NCBI GenBank assembly: GCA_028023455.1
Contig: JAQFVV010000012.1
Span: forward strand, 8,654,499 to 8,718,498
DNA length: 64,000 nt
Direction of reading: 5' to 3'
DNA from: Epiperipatus broadwayi
Taxonomy: Eukaryota > Onychophora > Udeonychophora > Euonychophora > Peripatidae
Each line of letters starts with the position of its first letter. The first letter of the stretch is position 1. A model generated the notes under the pieces. It did no database searches, was not told the DNA's origin, and was given only the letters and a program-made list of their open reading frames with translations. Position numbers and translations under genes: made by a program. Below are positions 43,898 through 54,949 of this stretch, piece after piece.

Positions 43898-44404
43898 CAG
43901 GCATGGCCAACATGTAGCCTGCAGGCCAGATCCAATCTGTGTAATGAGTTTATGCAGCCCACGATTAAATTTTTAATATTCTACACACGATGCAATATAG
44001 AAATTTAAAAAAACTTGCCAAGGAATATTTAGTAATCTTCAGCTCAACTTATATTTGTGAACAAACTTTTTCTTTAATGGATCTAAATGAAAGCACAACA
44101 AGATCAAGATTGAATGATTTACATTTAGAGGCTGTGTTAAAAATAGCTACTACAAGTATAGCACCAGATATTAAAAAAATAATAGATGATGCAAAGTGCC
44201 TCAACATGTCACATTAGTTTTTTTGTTAATTTGTTGTACTAAATTACTTAAATTTATTCGTAAACAAATTACATAATAAAATTTTATCTACTTAAACAAA
44301 TCATTTTTGTATTTAACATTTTTTAATTTTAATATTTTGTCCCACCCGTGAAAAAAGTTTTCTTTCTAATCTAGTCCATGGACAAAAACTGTTGGCCGTG
44401 CCTG
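43898..44404. mobile_element. Internally deleted hAT transposon with intact ends
   Basis: The left end CAGGCATGGCCAAC (43898) and right end GTTGGCCGTGCCTG (ending 44404) are inverted repeats with one mismatch. Flanking 8-mers GCTTAGGA (43890-43897) and CCTTAGGA (44405-44412) match at 7 of 8 positions: an 8 bp target duplication, the hAT hallmark. At 507 bp it keeps only the last exon-like part of the transposase, so it would depend on a helper. Confidence 0.9.
43990..44217 (+). pseudogene. hAT transposase C-terminal dimerisation domain
   Basis: 75 codons within the deleted element. LKKLAKEYLVIFSSTYICEQ then TFSLMDL, R-x-RL-D-HL and a charged tail follow the hAT C-terminal dimerisation signature as in GTF2IRD2/EPM2AIP1-like proteins (STYxCEQxFSxM, RxRLxDxHL). 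No catalytic residues remain. It is open to its stop at 44215, so the internal deletion may be recent relative to decay. The related 34 kb element shows SSKYACESLFSEM at the same place, but the ends differ, so they are different families. Confidence 0.85.
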
Positions 44405-47400
44405 CCTTAGGATCTAATTAGGACATGCTAAAAATTATTAGTGATAAATTGAAAATAAAAAAGACTACATTTAAAATTATTCATTGATATAAATTTATTA
44501 TAATTTGATATCTATAAGTATCAAAGTTCCTTTACTTATACCTTTGGTATCATCTAATTTAGATAAATATACTAAAGGTTATTAGTAATCATTTCTTAGG
44601 TCAGGAATTATATCATTCCTAATCCAGATATAGATTTTAAAACCTTAAAAATTAATATAAATGTTCATTTAATTAAACACCAAGAAATATATCATTAATC
44701 CAATTTCACCCCTGGATATTATTTTTTAGATTACATATATAAAAATTTCACTCTATCATACATTTTTCTGTTTTAGGAATATGTGTGGAATGAAAGTTTT
44801 AAAGGTATTGAAAAAATAAAATAAATTTTGATTGTGACCAGTGAAATTTTTGATCTCCGTGAGTTGAAACAAAAATTAATCTTCCATTAAATATTTCAAA
44901 AAAAGTAAAAATCATTTAAAAAATCATTTTTGATTGGTTATACCTCTAGCAATAAAAAAAAAAAGAAAAAGAAAACATCTTTAGTATATAAAAATAAAAA
45001 TGTTTAAAATTTTATTAAATTTTCATTGTCCATTATTTGGAAGTTATTTTTACATATATTTTTTAAAATGCATTTTGAATGATAAGTTGTTAACTTTTAT
45101 CTGCATCTATCATCATCATCATCATCATTATTTTATATAAAGCTTTAAGTTCATGTTAAGTTAATTCATGTCATCAAGTTTTTAAATATATATATATATA
45201 TATGAACATTATTAATACTCGCACATTTCTTAAATGTTTGTGATATAATCCCAATTAATTGTTAGCATTATTTTTTTTAAGAATTTGGTTATTTATCATC
45301 ATTACATTTATTATATTATTTTTTAAAAACCAATAAATACTTTTTGTTTCTATAATTTAAGTACAAGAATATTTTGATTCTGCTATAATTTGTGCTTATA
45401 AGTACTTATTTAATATTTCTCTATATTTACCTCCTTAACAGTAATTACTACTCATGCTACATTTTAACAGATGTTAAATAGTAAAACTTTAATTTGAATT
45501 TTCAAGTTGGTCCGAAAATGAAGCATTCAATTCTTAACCTAAAACTGTAAGAATCTGAAGAACTCCTATGGTTGCTATAATTTGTAATATAAGATTTCTA
45601 TGGCCTGAATCTATTTAGAAAAGTTATAGTAAAACTTATCAATGTCAGTTTAATCTTTTAGTAAATTTCATGGTTGACAACTATTTAATAGTTACGATTT
45701 TAGATGTAACTATTGCTAGATGTCATCAGCAGTAAATCAAGAGAAAAAAGATAAATTTCTTCTTAGAAAAAATATTCCTCTGTACTTTCATTATTTTTTA
45801 TTGATGCGTATAGAAAAATTAGCATACTTTTTAACTGATTACAACTTTCCTTTTTTTTAATAAACTTATTAAATATTTATTTCTTAATAAGTATGTAATA
45901 TTTATACATAGCTTTTATTTGAATATATTTTATATTTAAGAAAAAATTAGCTTATAGAAAATATAGTGACATTATTCAGAAAATTGGAGTATTGATTTGT
46001 AATTGGTTTGCTGAAATGCTTTGAATGTTAACTAAATAAAAGTTTATTCCATATGTTAATTTTGCATTGAGCCAGAAGATAGAAAATGTAAAGTGAAAGC
46101 TATGTGGTTTATTACTATTAACAACCAGGCCATTAATAAAAAAGAGAATAACATTCAACTCTCTAACAAATGGAATATTTAAATGACTAATTTAAATAAA
46201 CCAGGGTTGTACATTTAAATGCTACAGCATACCCAGCCACCCTATAAGTACTATAAATCTGGCTTCAACAACTAAAAGTGCACTCAGCTCCAGTTAACAA
46301 AATTAGCATATGGAATGAAACTTTACTTAACTAACATTTGAAATGTTTAAGCAAACCAATTATACATGACTTTATTGAAATTTAATTAAAATATACAGAT
46401 TTAGTAAAAAGTGTTTTTTAATTAAATAATTTTTTTGATTGAAGACTAATATGAATATTTTTGTGTTGATAACATTTATGTTATATTTTATTTTCAAAGT
46501 TGATATTTTATTTCTAAGATTAATGTCATTATTTGCACACAAATTTTTAATAAAATTTATCTCAAACATAAAGATGTTGGAGTACAGATTTTTTTCATTA
46601 AAGAATAAAGCTGAAGGAACAATAGAACAAAAAAATGATTAAAAAGCCATATTAGTGTGTTTAAAAACAATACACTCAACAGATTAAGGAGTATATTTTA
46701 GGTGCAAATAAATTCATTGTTCAATAAACAAACAAAAAAAATCTTTACTGTTTTTCTGATAGTTATTGAGTTCATCAAATAAAATAAGTGGCAGTTTTTG
46801 TTTGAATAAATAATTAAACATGAATGTTGTGATTCATTATCAATATATGGCATAATTTAATGGTAACATGAGCACATAAAAATGATATCACAATTCGATT
46901 AAGCCAATAAATGACCTTTTATATGATATTGATATTAGTGAAGTTATCTAAATTGATGGGGTTGATTTTGTTATAGGAGAATAGTTATCAAAACTCTAAA
47001 ACTAGAAAATCAACAATTGCTATATTGATGAATTTTGCTATCAAACAAATACAATATTATGAACAAATGTATAATATTGTATGTATATGGTCAAGGAATA
47101 TTATTCAAAGAAATAAAAAATTGTATTGTAAAGTGGTGAAAGTTTATTTGTACTACACTATTCCTATATGATGATGAAAATCTGATGCATTTGTCACTAG
47201 CTCTATTTTTGTCTTCCATTTTTGAGAGTGTTTCCCCCAAAAAAAAATTAGGCAGCTTAGTAAAGCATGTGATTGCAGATTGATGATGGAATATTTATTT
47301 GAACTAATTAAGAGCAAAAACACAAATTTCATCTTTTTGGTTTTTCAATTTACAATATGCTGATTAATTCTTTTATTTTTTTCTAACTCAAAGGATGTTT

Positions 47401-48470
47401 TTAATATTTTGAAGGTTGTCTATAAAGAATTTGGTTTATTAGTTAATATTTTTAAAAAATCAGTACTTTTATCAGTCAAGCTTTGAAAAAACTCTTCAGC
47501 AAATTTTAGCTAGAATGATTGTTAGTTAGCTTAAGAATGTACTTCAGATTATATGTAATGATGTTTTAGGTAGAAAATCAAGCTGTAGGTAATGGGAAAC
47601 AGAATAGAATTTTATGTACTTTTGCTTTATTTAACAAATTAAAAGTTGTTTGTATAACTACTACTCTGTCCAATAACTGTATGAAAGTGAGAGTGGTATT
47701 TAGTATATTTGATGGTGAATTTGAATACAGTTTAATTAGAATTATATTCCATCTACATTATAAATATTATCATAAAAAAGGGCATTCAGTATGTTTGTTT
47801 TCACATTTAATATAGAATTGATTTATAACTATTAAGATCTGAAAGTCTTTAAAAAAAAAGTTCGTTATAAAAGTGATTAAAAGAAAATCATCATCATATG
47901 ATTTAAAAAAATAAGATAGAGGAGGAATATGAAAGATTTGTGATCATATTACTTTGATTTATTTTTTAAGAGCTATAATAACCATTAACACTTATGAGTA
48001 GCAACTAGTCGGTGATGGTGATGTATTACAGATTCATTAATTTTTTATAATTATACGTAATTTTTTTCCAGAAAGAAGACTTAACTGAATTTCCATTGAA
48101 TTTCGCAAAATTCGCAGGCAATATATTAAGAATGTTTAATTGGGAATCTAAATTACTAAAAATTTCTATTCATGTTTACATATTAACACAAAAGACAGTA
48201 TAATTACATTTTCTTAATCTTTTTATTGTTATTAAATATAGTGTACATACGTGTATGTTTGCACAATATATTACACATCTTTAAAATAAAATATCTTTTT
48301 TAATAATAAAATAAAAAACTTTCGATTTAAAAAATAAAAGTTTTGAACATTTACAATATTGTTTTATCGGCTTTTAGTAGATTAAAAACAAAAACCAGAA
48401 ATGTGATTTTATACAATAGTAGATCTTTTTTCTTTTTTAAGTTCAAAATAAATTATCTTCTAATGACTAG
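44405..48470. other. AT-rich spacer with minor signals
   Basis: Contains the weak exon candidate at 44777-44804, a (CAT)n run at about 45109-45127 and low-complexity frames at 46372-46642. An acceptor-like TTTTTTTCCAG at 48071 precedes a 43-codon open stretch ending at 48203, too weak to call. Confidence 0.5.
44777..44804 (+). CDS. Possible 28 bp microexon
   Basis: Flanked by CATTTTTCTGTTTTAG and AAAG/GTATTG. In phase 0 it reads EYVWNESFK plus one base, compatible in phase with the exon candidate ending at 43131. Very short, so weak. Confidence 0.2.
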
Positions 48471-48479
48471 CAAGAAAAG

Positions 48480-48745
48480 AGCTTCATGGCATAATGCTTA
48501 GTACATTGTCTTCCATGCCCTTGATTTAAGGTTCGAATTTAGATCTCATAAAACTGTCAATTTTTTTCAGGTCTCAAACAGATTTAAGATTTTTTTTTAG
48601 TTAGAAAGATCATTGTCAAACCAACTAGCTATCGAATAAAGGTTGATAAGTAGGCATCTAGCTATTTTTAGGTAATAGATAAAGATCCCAGGTTAGTTAT
48701 CTATCAGATGAGCATTGATGCATTGATTTAAAAACAAACAAAAAA
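48480..48745 (+). mobile_element. tRNA-derived SINE (type B), diverged
   Basis: TGGCATAATGCTTAGTACAT (box A-like, 48487 on) and GGTTCGAATTT (box B, 48530-48540) are spaced as in a tRNA gene. The acceptor stem is not restored, and a longer unrelated body with A-runs follows, as in SINEs. Unlike type A, the body is over 150 bp. A similar but weaker head is near 56797 (TGTACTGGTTAATGTATTTA). Confidence 0.55.
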
Positions 48746-48749
48746 ATGT

Positions 48750-49155
48750 TTGAAATATCATGTAGTCTTCATTATTGATGGGTGATATAGCATGTTTATA
48801 GTTATCTTTACCTCAATTAGAAATAAAATTCATTATATTCTTTTATAAATTTGATGCAGTTAATTTGTTTTAAATTTATATTTGTAAATAGTAGGGCAGT
48901 AGTTAGTAATACTTCTCATTACATTATATTATAAACAATATGGTAGCTGCTATTTTGCAGGCTGAAAAAAATGATAGCAAACCTATCCAAAACTATTACT
49001 AATTAAAAGGACGAGTTTGCTATTGTTTCTTTCAGTCTACAAAATGTTCTTATCACTTGCTGCATATCAATACATCTTGGCTGTGAATTTAACTTCAAAT
49101 ATATAGTGGAGATCCCATTTACATCTATATAAACTGACAAAAATATTAAAATTTA
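48750..49155. other. AT-rich spacer, no gene seen
   Basis: No supported feature. Confidence 0.5.
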
Positions 49156-49159
49156 TGGT

Positions 49160-49560
49160 ACTTTAGTATTATTTAACCAATGACATTTTACACTTACCGA
49201 TTTTCCTTCTGGTAGACGTCATTGATGATAACATGACAATGTTGTCATGGCAACCAAGACATGATTAATCCATGGAGAGTCCATTTTTGGATTTTTTGAC
49301 CCACAAGATTTAAAAATCGGAGAGAGCTTTGTGAAACTTTATCATTTTTTCTGTCTTTTGTGATTTTGCTATCAGTCCACCACAGTGAACACTATTTGTA
49401 AGTAATTTTCATTTTTGTTTCTAATAAATAATGTTATTTTGATGTATATTATTTTGTAAATTTTTCTGCAATTATAAAAAGTATAATTAATTAATTTTAT
49501 TTTTAATTTCTGAATTATATTGTACAGAATTTTTTTTTTTGTAAATTTATCTGCAATTAT
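49160..49560. repeat. MITE half-end and short direct repeats
   Basis: CTTTAGTATTATTTAACCAA (about 49162), then TGACATTTTAC, resembles the end of the MITE at 50286 (CTTTAGTATTTTCCAACCAA). Further on, TTTTTCTGCAATTATAAAAA recurs as TTATCTGCAATTATAAAAAT about 90 bp later. This may be the outer left end of a larger relative that holds the whole 49.16-50.49 kb interval. Confidence 0.45.
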
Positions 49561-49618
49561 AAAAATTACAGCTACAAAAGTAATACAATGTCTGGCATTG
49601 TCGGTGGTTTTGTAAATC

Positions 49619-49828
49619 ATAATATAGGCTTTTTGAGACTAGAGCATGTATTGGCCGTGCCTTCGGCCCATCAAAGCCATCAGAGCCCACCCTGCCAATT
49701 CCAGTGCTACACACTGTATTTTATAATTGAGCATAATATAGGTTTTTCAGAGTATAGCATATATTGGCCATGCCTTCAGTCCAACAAAAGCATTGGAGCC
49801 CCCCCGCTCATTCCAGTACTATGCGCTG
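49619..49828 (+). repeat. Direct tandem repeat, period 112 bp, two units
   Basis: CATAATATAGG, TATTGGCC(G/A)TGCCTTC, GAGCCC and ATTCCAGT(G/A)CTA recur at a 112 bp offset (49619 and 49731). The units are notably more GC-rich than the surroundings. A 96-codon frame (49588-49878) runs through both, but its two halves are only the repeat translated in shifted frames. Confidence 0.75.
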
Positions 49829-49879
49829 ACTTTTCTAATCTTCAGTCAAAAAATGAGACACATTTTCAAACTGTTTGAT

Positions 49880-50285
49880 TTATATATTTCTAACATGAAA
49901 ATTGAGTTAAATACCATCGGAAATGTTGTAAGGATAAGAATTTTTCATGCAAGTACATTTTTTTGATTTTTTTTTTTTTTTTTGTTATAAAAATTCATAA
50001 TATAGAGTACGTTTTAAGTTATTGTCCAAGTCACCATTAATAATTCCAGATTCGCAGTAAATCAGGGAAAGTGTTCTTTATTTGTCTATTTATTTTAAAT
50101 TTACAAAAAAAAATTTATACATAATTCTGCAATTATAAAATTTACACTTAGTTACTTTCAATTTCTAAATTATCAAACTTACACATAATTACTTTTAATT
50201 TCTAAATTATTTTGACGCATGCATGCACATTTTTTTTTTCAGGACCAACAAACATGGTGGTGCTCATTATCTACCCGATGGTCAT
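49880..50285. other. AT-rich spacer with diverged copies of the CTGCAATTATAAAA repeat
   Basis: TTCTGCAATTATAAAATTTA near 50125 continues the short repeat seen at 49460-49560. No gene was seen. Confidence 0.5.
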
Positions 50286-50493
50286 CTTTAGTATTTTCCA
50301 ACCAATGACGTATTACCCTGAAGCCATATCACTCTGATCTTACAATCTTTAACATGCCGGGTTCATGTGATCTGCGGACAAATTTTAGCGATTTCATTTG
50401 TCTGCAAATCACTTGGAGACATTATCTTAAAGATCGGAAGATCAGACTGATATGGCTTTGGGGTAATATGTCATTGGTTGTAAAATACTAAAG
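50286..50493. mobile_element. Fully palindromic MITE of 208 bp
   Basis: The left end CTTTAGTATTTTCCAACCAA (50286) is mirrored at 50493, and the match continues through CCATATCA-TCTGATCTT to an inner GTGATCTGCGGACAAA / TTTGTCTGCAAATCAC pair. Only about 14 bp (TTTTAGCGATTTCA) is left as loop. The whole element folds into one hairpin. No coding capacity. Confidence 0.85.
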
Positions 50494-50929
50494 AACCAAA
50501 TTGATATATGTAAACAAAGGTAGTAAATCACCCTTCCTCAGGTTATGAGTTAACAGCGCACTAAATGTTAAACAAAGGATCACAAATAGAAGAAATCCTC
50601 ATATTATTCTTGGAGTTCTGATGTTTAAAAGCATATCTTTATCAACATTTCTAATAATTCAGAGTGAAATTAATATATCAACCAGCTAAAATATGACATT
50701 TAATAGTTATTTAACTAATATGTAATTATACATACTGGAGACAGAATATTTTTCTAATGCTTTTATGATAAGAATTAAATAAGATTTAATATGTAAACAT
50801 TAAATTAAACATAACTCAAAGTATGTATGTAAACAAAGGGAATAAATCACTATCCCTCAGACTATGAATTAATAGCACTCTAAAAATTGTACAAGGGATC
50901 AAGAATAGAATGAATCTACTTATATTTCA

Positions 50930-50963
<34 letters not shown>

Positions 50964-51220
50964 AATTAAAAGCCAGTCAACACTTAGACAATCTTAATAA
51001 CAATCAACAATCTCAAACTGTTGTAAGGCAACCTCCTTTTAACAATAAAAGTGAAATCTCACCTTTATTTATAATTCAATATATTTACATAGTTTGTAAC
51101 TTGACCACTGAGATTAAAATTATTGATACAAAGAAGTTTAAAAAGCAGATAAATATAATCTGTTCTGAATGCAGACTAATAAATAGTCAGTTATAACATT
51201 ACAAACTGCAATCATAATTT
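50494..51220. other. AT-rich spacer with (TA)n(TG)n at 50931-50962
   Basis: TATGTAAACAAAGGTAGTAA near 50506 recurs as TATGTAAACAAAGGGAATAA near 50826, with following text (AATCAC-CCTCAG-TATGA) also shared: a diverged direct repeat of about 320 bp. Confidence 0.6.
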
Positions 51221-51224
51221 TAAA

Positions 51225-51615
51225 TTTCATCCAAATTCCCCGTACATGAGAGGTCAGATTGATTTTAGGTCAACGTGGGTGTATGAGAGTCTCAGCCTCA
51301 GGGTGGCCTTTGAGCATTCCATCATTAGAATTTTCAATTGAATGGACAGTTGAAGAGTTGGAGTGTGAGTGGAATGAAGCCTGTCCATTAAAGTATGAAG
51401 ATTGGCTATCTTAATATACATCTGAGCACTTATTGCATATATGTGTAGAGATGATAATCTGGACCAACTGAGGATTGTTGGTTTAGCATGAAATATATAT
51501 ATTGGTGAATATTTATCTTTTCAACATATATGTGCTTGGTTGCATCAGTGTTAAGAGATAGAATGAAGAGTGGTGGTTCGTGTGAAAGTCTGCGCTCTTA
51601 TACCCTATATATTAA
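51225..51615 (+). mobile_element. H2 hammerhead-bearing repeat, single unit
   Basis: Plus-strand H2 unit from CATGAGAGGTCAGATTGATT, through CCTTTGAGCATTCCATCATT, CCTGTCCATTAAAGTATGAA and the ribozyme, to CTCTTATACCCTATAT. The order is the exact mirror of the 4803 unit. Confidence 0.8.
51450..51520 (+). ncRNA. Hammerhead ribozyme motif (H2)
   Basis: GATAATC...ACCAA, CTGAGGA (N7 is G, allowed), stem II TTGTT/AGCAT around GGTTT (G-U wobble tolerated), GAAA, ATA-TA-TAT, A, TTGGTGAATATT. Core intact. Confidence 0.75.
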
Positions 51616-51619
51616 ATAA

Positions 51620-52595
51620 TAAGTGTAATAATGCTCAAGGCTAAATGTGAGTATATATATAAAATGTAATGTGTTATGCATAGGAAAAGAATTTGTGTGA
51701 GATTTTGGCAAGCTTGAGAAATAAAATTTATTTCTGTTTGTATTAAGCTTAATATACTTACATAATTATAATTTTTAAAAAAACATATTTAAATATTTTA
51801 TTGTGTATTTTTTAAAAATGTTTCTCATTTTTAATTAAAATGTAAAGAATGTAAAAACAATTATATTGATAGATAAAGGAGATTAACAAATGTATTAATT
51901 AGTTATTTTGTAAAATATTTGCCATGCAAAGATTTGAAAATTTTACTATTTGGAAGATTAGATGTGTTTTTCTATTTAATTTATGAAATGCAGAACAAAT
52001 TAAATTATCACAGTTAAAATTGCAATAAAGTTAGAGTTGGATTTAAGAGAAAGCTCAAATATTATTGTATGCCAATGATCTGACTTTCTGAATATGTTGT
52101 CAAATCAAACTCATTCAACACTAGAAAAAACTAAAAGATTTGAACTGGTTATCCAATGTCAGAATGTTATTTATTTCAGCATTAAATCTTTGTCTAAAAA
52201 GAAACCTGTCTGCATTAAAAAAAGATTATTAAAGCTACATTAATTAAAACTGTGAATTGTCAATTACTTGCATTTGGATGTTTTTGAATTTATGTCAAAA
52301 AATAACTAATTCAAATTAAAATTTAACATTAAAACTTGGAGCATTGAAAAGATATTAATATCAATTTGGACTTCACAAAAAGGACATTTAAAAATATATT
52401 TAGATAATAATCTGCCATATTAATAATATAACACAATTTCATTAAAATCTGTCATTATATTATTTAAATAGAATAATATTTATTGAATAATAATTATATT
52501 AAAATTTTAATATTTTCTTATTATATATCTTTGTACTCTAAGTGCATGCATGCAGTCAATATATATATAATATTTTAAATAGAAGTATAATTTAT
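51620..52595. other. AT-rich spacer, no gene seen
   Basis: No supported feature. Confidence 0.55.
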
Positions 52596-52599
52596 ATAC

Positions 52600-52925
52600 C
52601 TGGAGTGTAAATGTAATATAAGGAATTTGAACACAGACCCCCAAGTTCCCTTCACCTATCAACTCTATCTCATACAACCGCTAAACATGATTGCACACGT
52701 GAAAAAAATAAATGATCCCCAATATACGTATTTCATGCTGATCCAGCACTCATCAGTTGTTTCAGATCATCATCTCCAATACATTATATATATATGATCA
52801 TTGCTTGGTTTATATTAAAATAGAAAATCTTCAAACTTTCATGAATAAGCTTCAATCTACTCCATCCTCCAATTCTTCAGCTATTCATACCATTGAAGAT
52901 CTCTGCATTCAAATCCCTTATATAT
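52600..52925 (-). mobile_element. H2-like repeat, diverged subfamily
   Basis: AAGGAATTTGAACACAGACC opens it and CATTCAAATCCCTTATATAT closes it. The middle follows H2 order (AACTCTATCTCATA, ribozyme, TTTCATGAATAAGCTTCAAT, CTCCATCCTCCAATTCTTCA). It matches the 7655-7865 foldback better than it matches 4803, so H2 has at least two subfamilies. Confidence 0.75.
52712..52770 (-). ncRNA. Hammerhead ribozyme motif (H2 subfamily)
   Basis: Minus strand: ATGATC...CAA, CTGATGA, stem II GTGCT/AGCAT (five pairs, one G-U) around GGATC, GAAA, ATACGTAT (palindromic helix III), A, TTGGGGATCAT. Stem II differs from other H2 copies by changes that keep pairing, which suggests selection on structure. Confidence 0.8.
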
Positions 52926-52929
52926 ATAT

Positions 52930-54290
52930 ATAAAGAAATTAAATCACTAATAAGTTTTAAATATGATGTTACTTTTATCAATTTTATTGTAAATGCTTCA
53001 GATATATATATAATCAAAATATTTTAAAATAACACTACAAAACTGAATATGCCTATATAAAATTAAACATTAAATCTTTCCTATAGCCAAGATTTTATGT
53101 TTAATTTTATTAAATTTATAGTATTATTTTAGAATATATATATATAGAATATCCATTTCAAGTCAAGCATTAAATTGCATATTAGTGAAACAGTACAGCC
53201 AAGTAAATATCACATAGTAGGTTAAATTCTAATTTTATAGCTATTTACACACACACATTAGGTATAGGGAATTTCATTTGTGTTTAAACTCTTAATTTAT
53301 ATTTAAATCAAAATTCTTTTAAGTTAAATAAAATACTATGAGTTTAATTTTAGCCAGAAAATAAAAACAAAGTTTTTTTTATAAGTTTAATTTTTTTATT
53401 TACATGAAAGATTTGTTTAAATAAAGTTTTTAGTTAATAAAGACCTAATAAAAAGAAAAAGAAAATAAAATTAAGGTTTTTTACATAAAGTCAATAGAAA
53501 TCACAGATAAAAAATTATATTACATTATTTTGTTATCAAACTTATTCTGAAAATAATCTGTTATCTGTAAATAAGCTTTGTTAGCAGACAACAGAAATTA
53601 TCTGTCTTTTTGGGCTAGTATTGTTTCTTTCATCTGTTTTTTGCATCAAGCTGATCTTCAATAGAAGACTCCCTTTCCACCAAATGTGTAACTAAAAAGA
53701 TTCTTTCTCATGCACCAAGAAACTTTCCATGCATTGTTAATTTACAACTATGAACTTCTCCCTAGGTTACTGGGTGTTCTTGGTTCTTAAAGTAGATAAA
53801 TAAAGTCAGTCATGTGCAAACAACATAAACCTACAACTATCAATGATGTACATTTCAGATACTTTGATAATCAAGTATAATCTCACAAAATCAATTAAAA
53901 GTATATTGAGACCCAATTTAACTCAATGTTTAAAAAAATCAATCAAGGAAAACATAGGATCCTACAACACAAACTTCAACTTGAAATTTTTATATAGAGC
54001 TCTTATTTATAAAATAATATCAAAAGAAAAATTTGTTCATAAGAAAAATAAATATTTTATTATTGCTGATGAATGTTCCTGTGTAAAAGAATGATCTGAG
54101 ATAAATTATACACAAGTCATTGTACTTTATAAACATGTTATAAACTTGTTTTAAATTTTTTATGAACCTTTTTCTTTTACTTATAGATTTATATTATTTA
54201 TTTATTTCACTACTGATCTCTTAGTTAATATTTTTATTATATCTTATTATAAATTAACAAATACTATGTAAATTATAGTTAAGGATTTGA
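52930..54290. other. AT-rich spacer with one unexplained frame
   Basis: An 83-codon plus frame at 53843-54094 follows a TTTCAG acceptor-like site and ends FIIADECSCVKE. It is Lys/Ile-rich with no recognised domain, so I leave it uncalled. The 53580-53840 stretch is slightly less AT-rich. Confidence 0.4.
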
Positions 54291-54319
54291 TTTATATTAT
54301 ATTATTATAATGCTAGTTT

Positions 54320-54945
54320 CAAAACTACTGTGCTGGTTCAGCATGTAATATGTTTATTGGAGATCATTTATATTTTTCACAAGTATGTGGTCATGTGCAT
54401 TGGTTGTATAAAGATGGAATTGATAACTAAAGGGAGATTGAAATCTGGGTTCAAATCCCCACTAATTACATCTAGGTTAAAAATATATATAATTTACTTG
54501 TATTTAAATATTACATATTCAGCCTTATTTTGCCCATCCCTCTTTTGTTTATTTTAATGGACTTAGGGTTCTGCATATGAAGGATCAGAATGATTTACAG
54601 TTAACATGGGTATGTCAACAAAATTGACAAACAAGGGTTTTGAACATGCTATCACCAGATTTTCAATGATATGGACAGCTGAAGAGTTGGAGAATAGAGA
54701 ATTAAAGCCTATCCATTGAAATTTGAAGAATTGCTATCTTAATATAAACCAAGCATTGATTATATATATATGAGGATGGGAGATGATATTTGGACTACTG
54801 GTTTAGAATGAAATACATATATTGGAGATCATTTATTTTTCTTGCATATGTATAGATGGGTGTATCAGTTGTATATGGTAGAGTTGATGACTAAAGTAAG
54901 CTTGAAAGTCTGGTTTCAAATTTCCTTTAATTAATGCTTTTATAA
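54320..54945 (+). mobile_element. H2-like repeat, decayed tandem dimer
   Basis: TTATTGGAGATCATTTATAT (about 54355) and TATTGGAGATCATTTATTTT (about 54818) are a direct repeat of about 463 bp period. Between them lie TTTCAATGATATGGACAGCT and CATTGAAATTTGAAG, as in other H2 units. The ribozyme cores are broken: CTACTGTGCTGGTTCAGCAT before GTAA at the first unit, and CTACTGGTTTAGAATGAAAT at the second. Confidence 0.7.
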
Positions 54946-54949
54946 TAAT

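Noticed and set aside
48072-48203. 43-codon terminal exon candidate after TTTTTTTCCAG
   Set aside because: It does not join in phase with the 44777-44804 candidate, has no recognised residues and is short enough to be chance.
53843-54094. 83-codon frame ending ECSCVKE
   Set aside because: Acceptor-like site and Cys residues drew attention, but composition is Lys/Ile/Leu-rich and nothing is recognisable.
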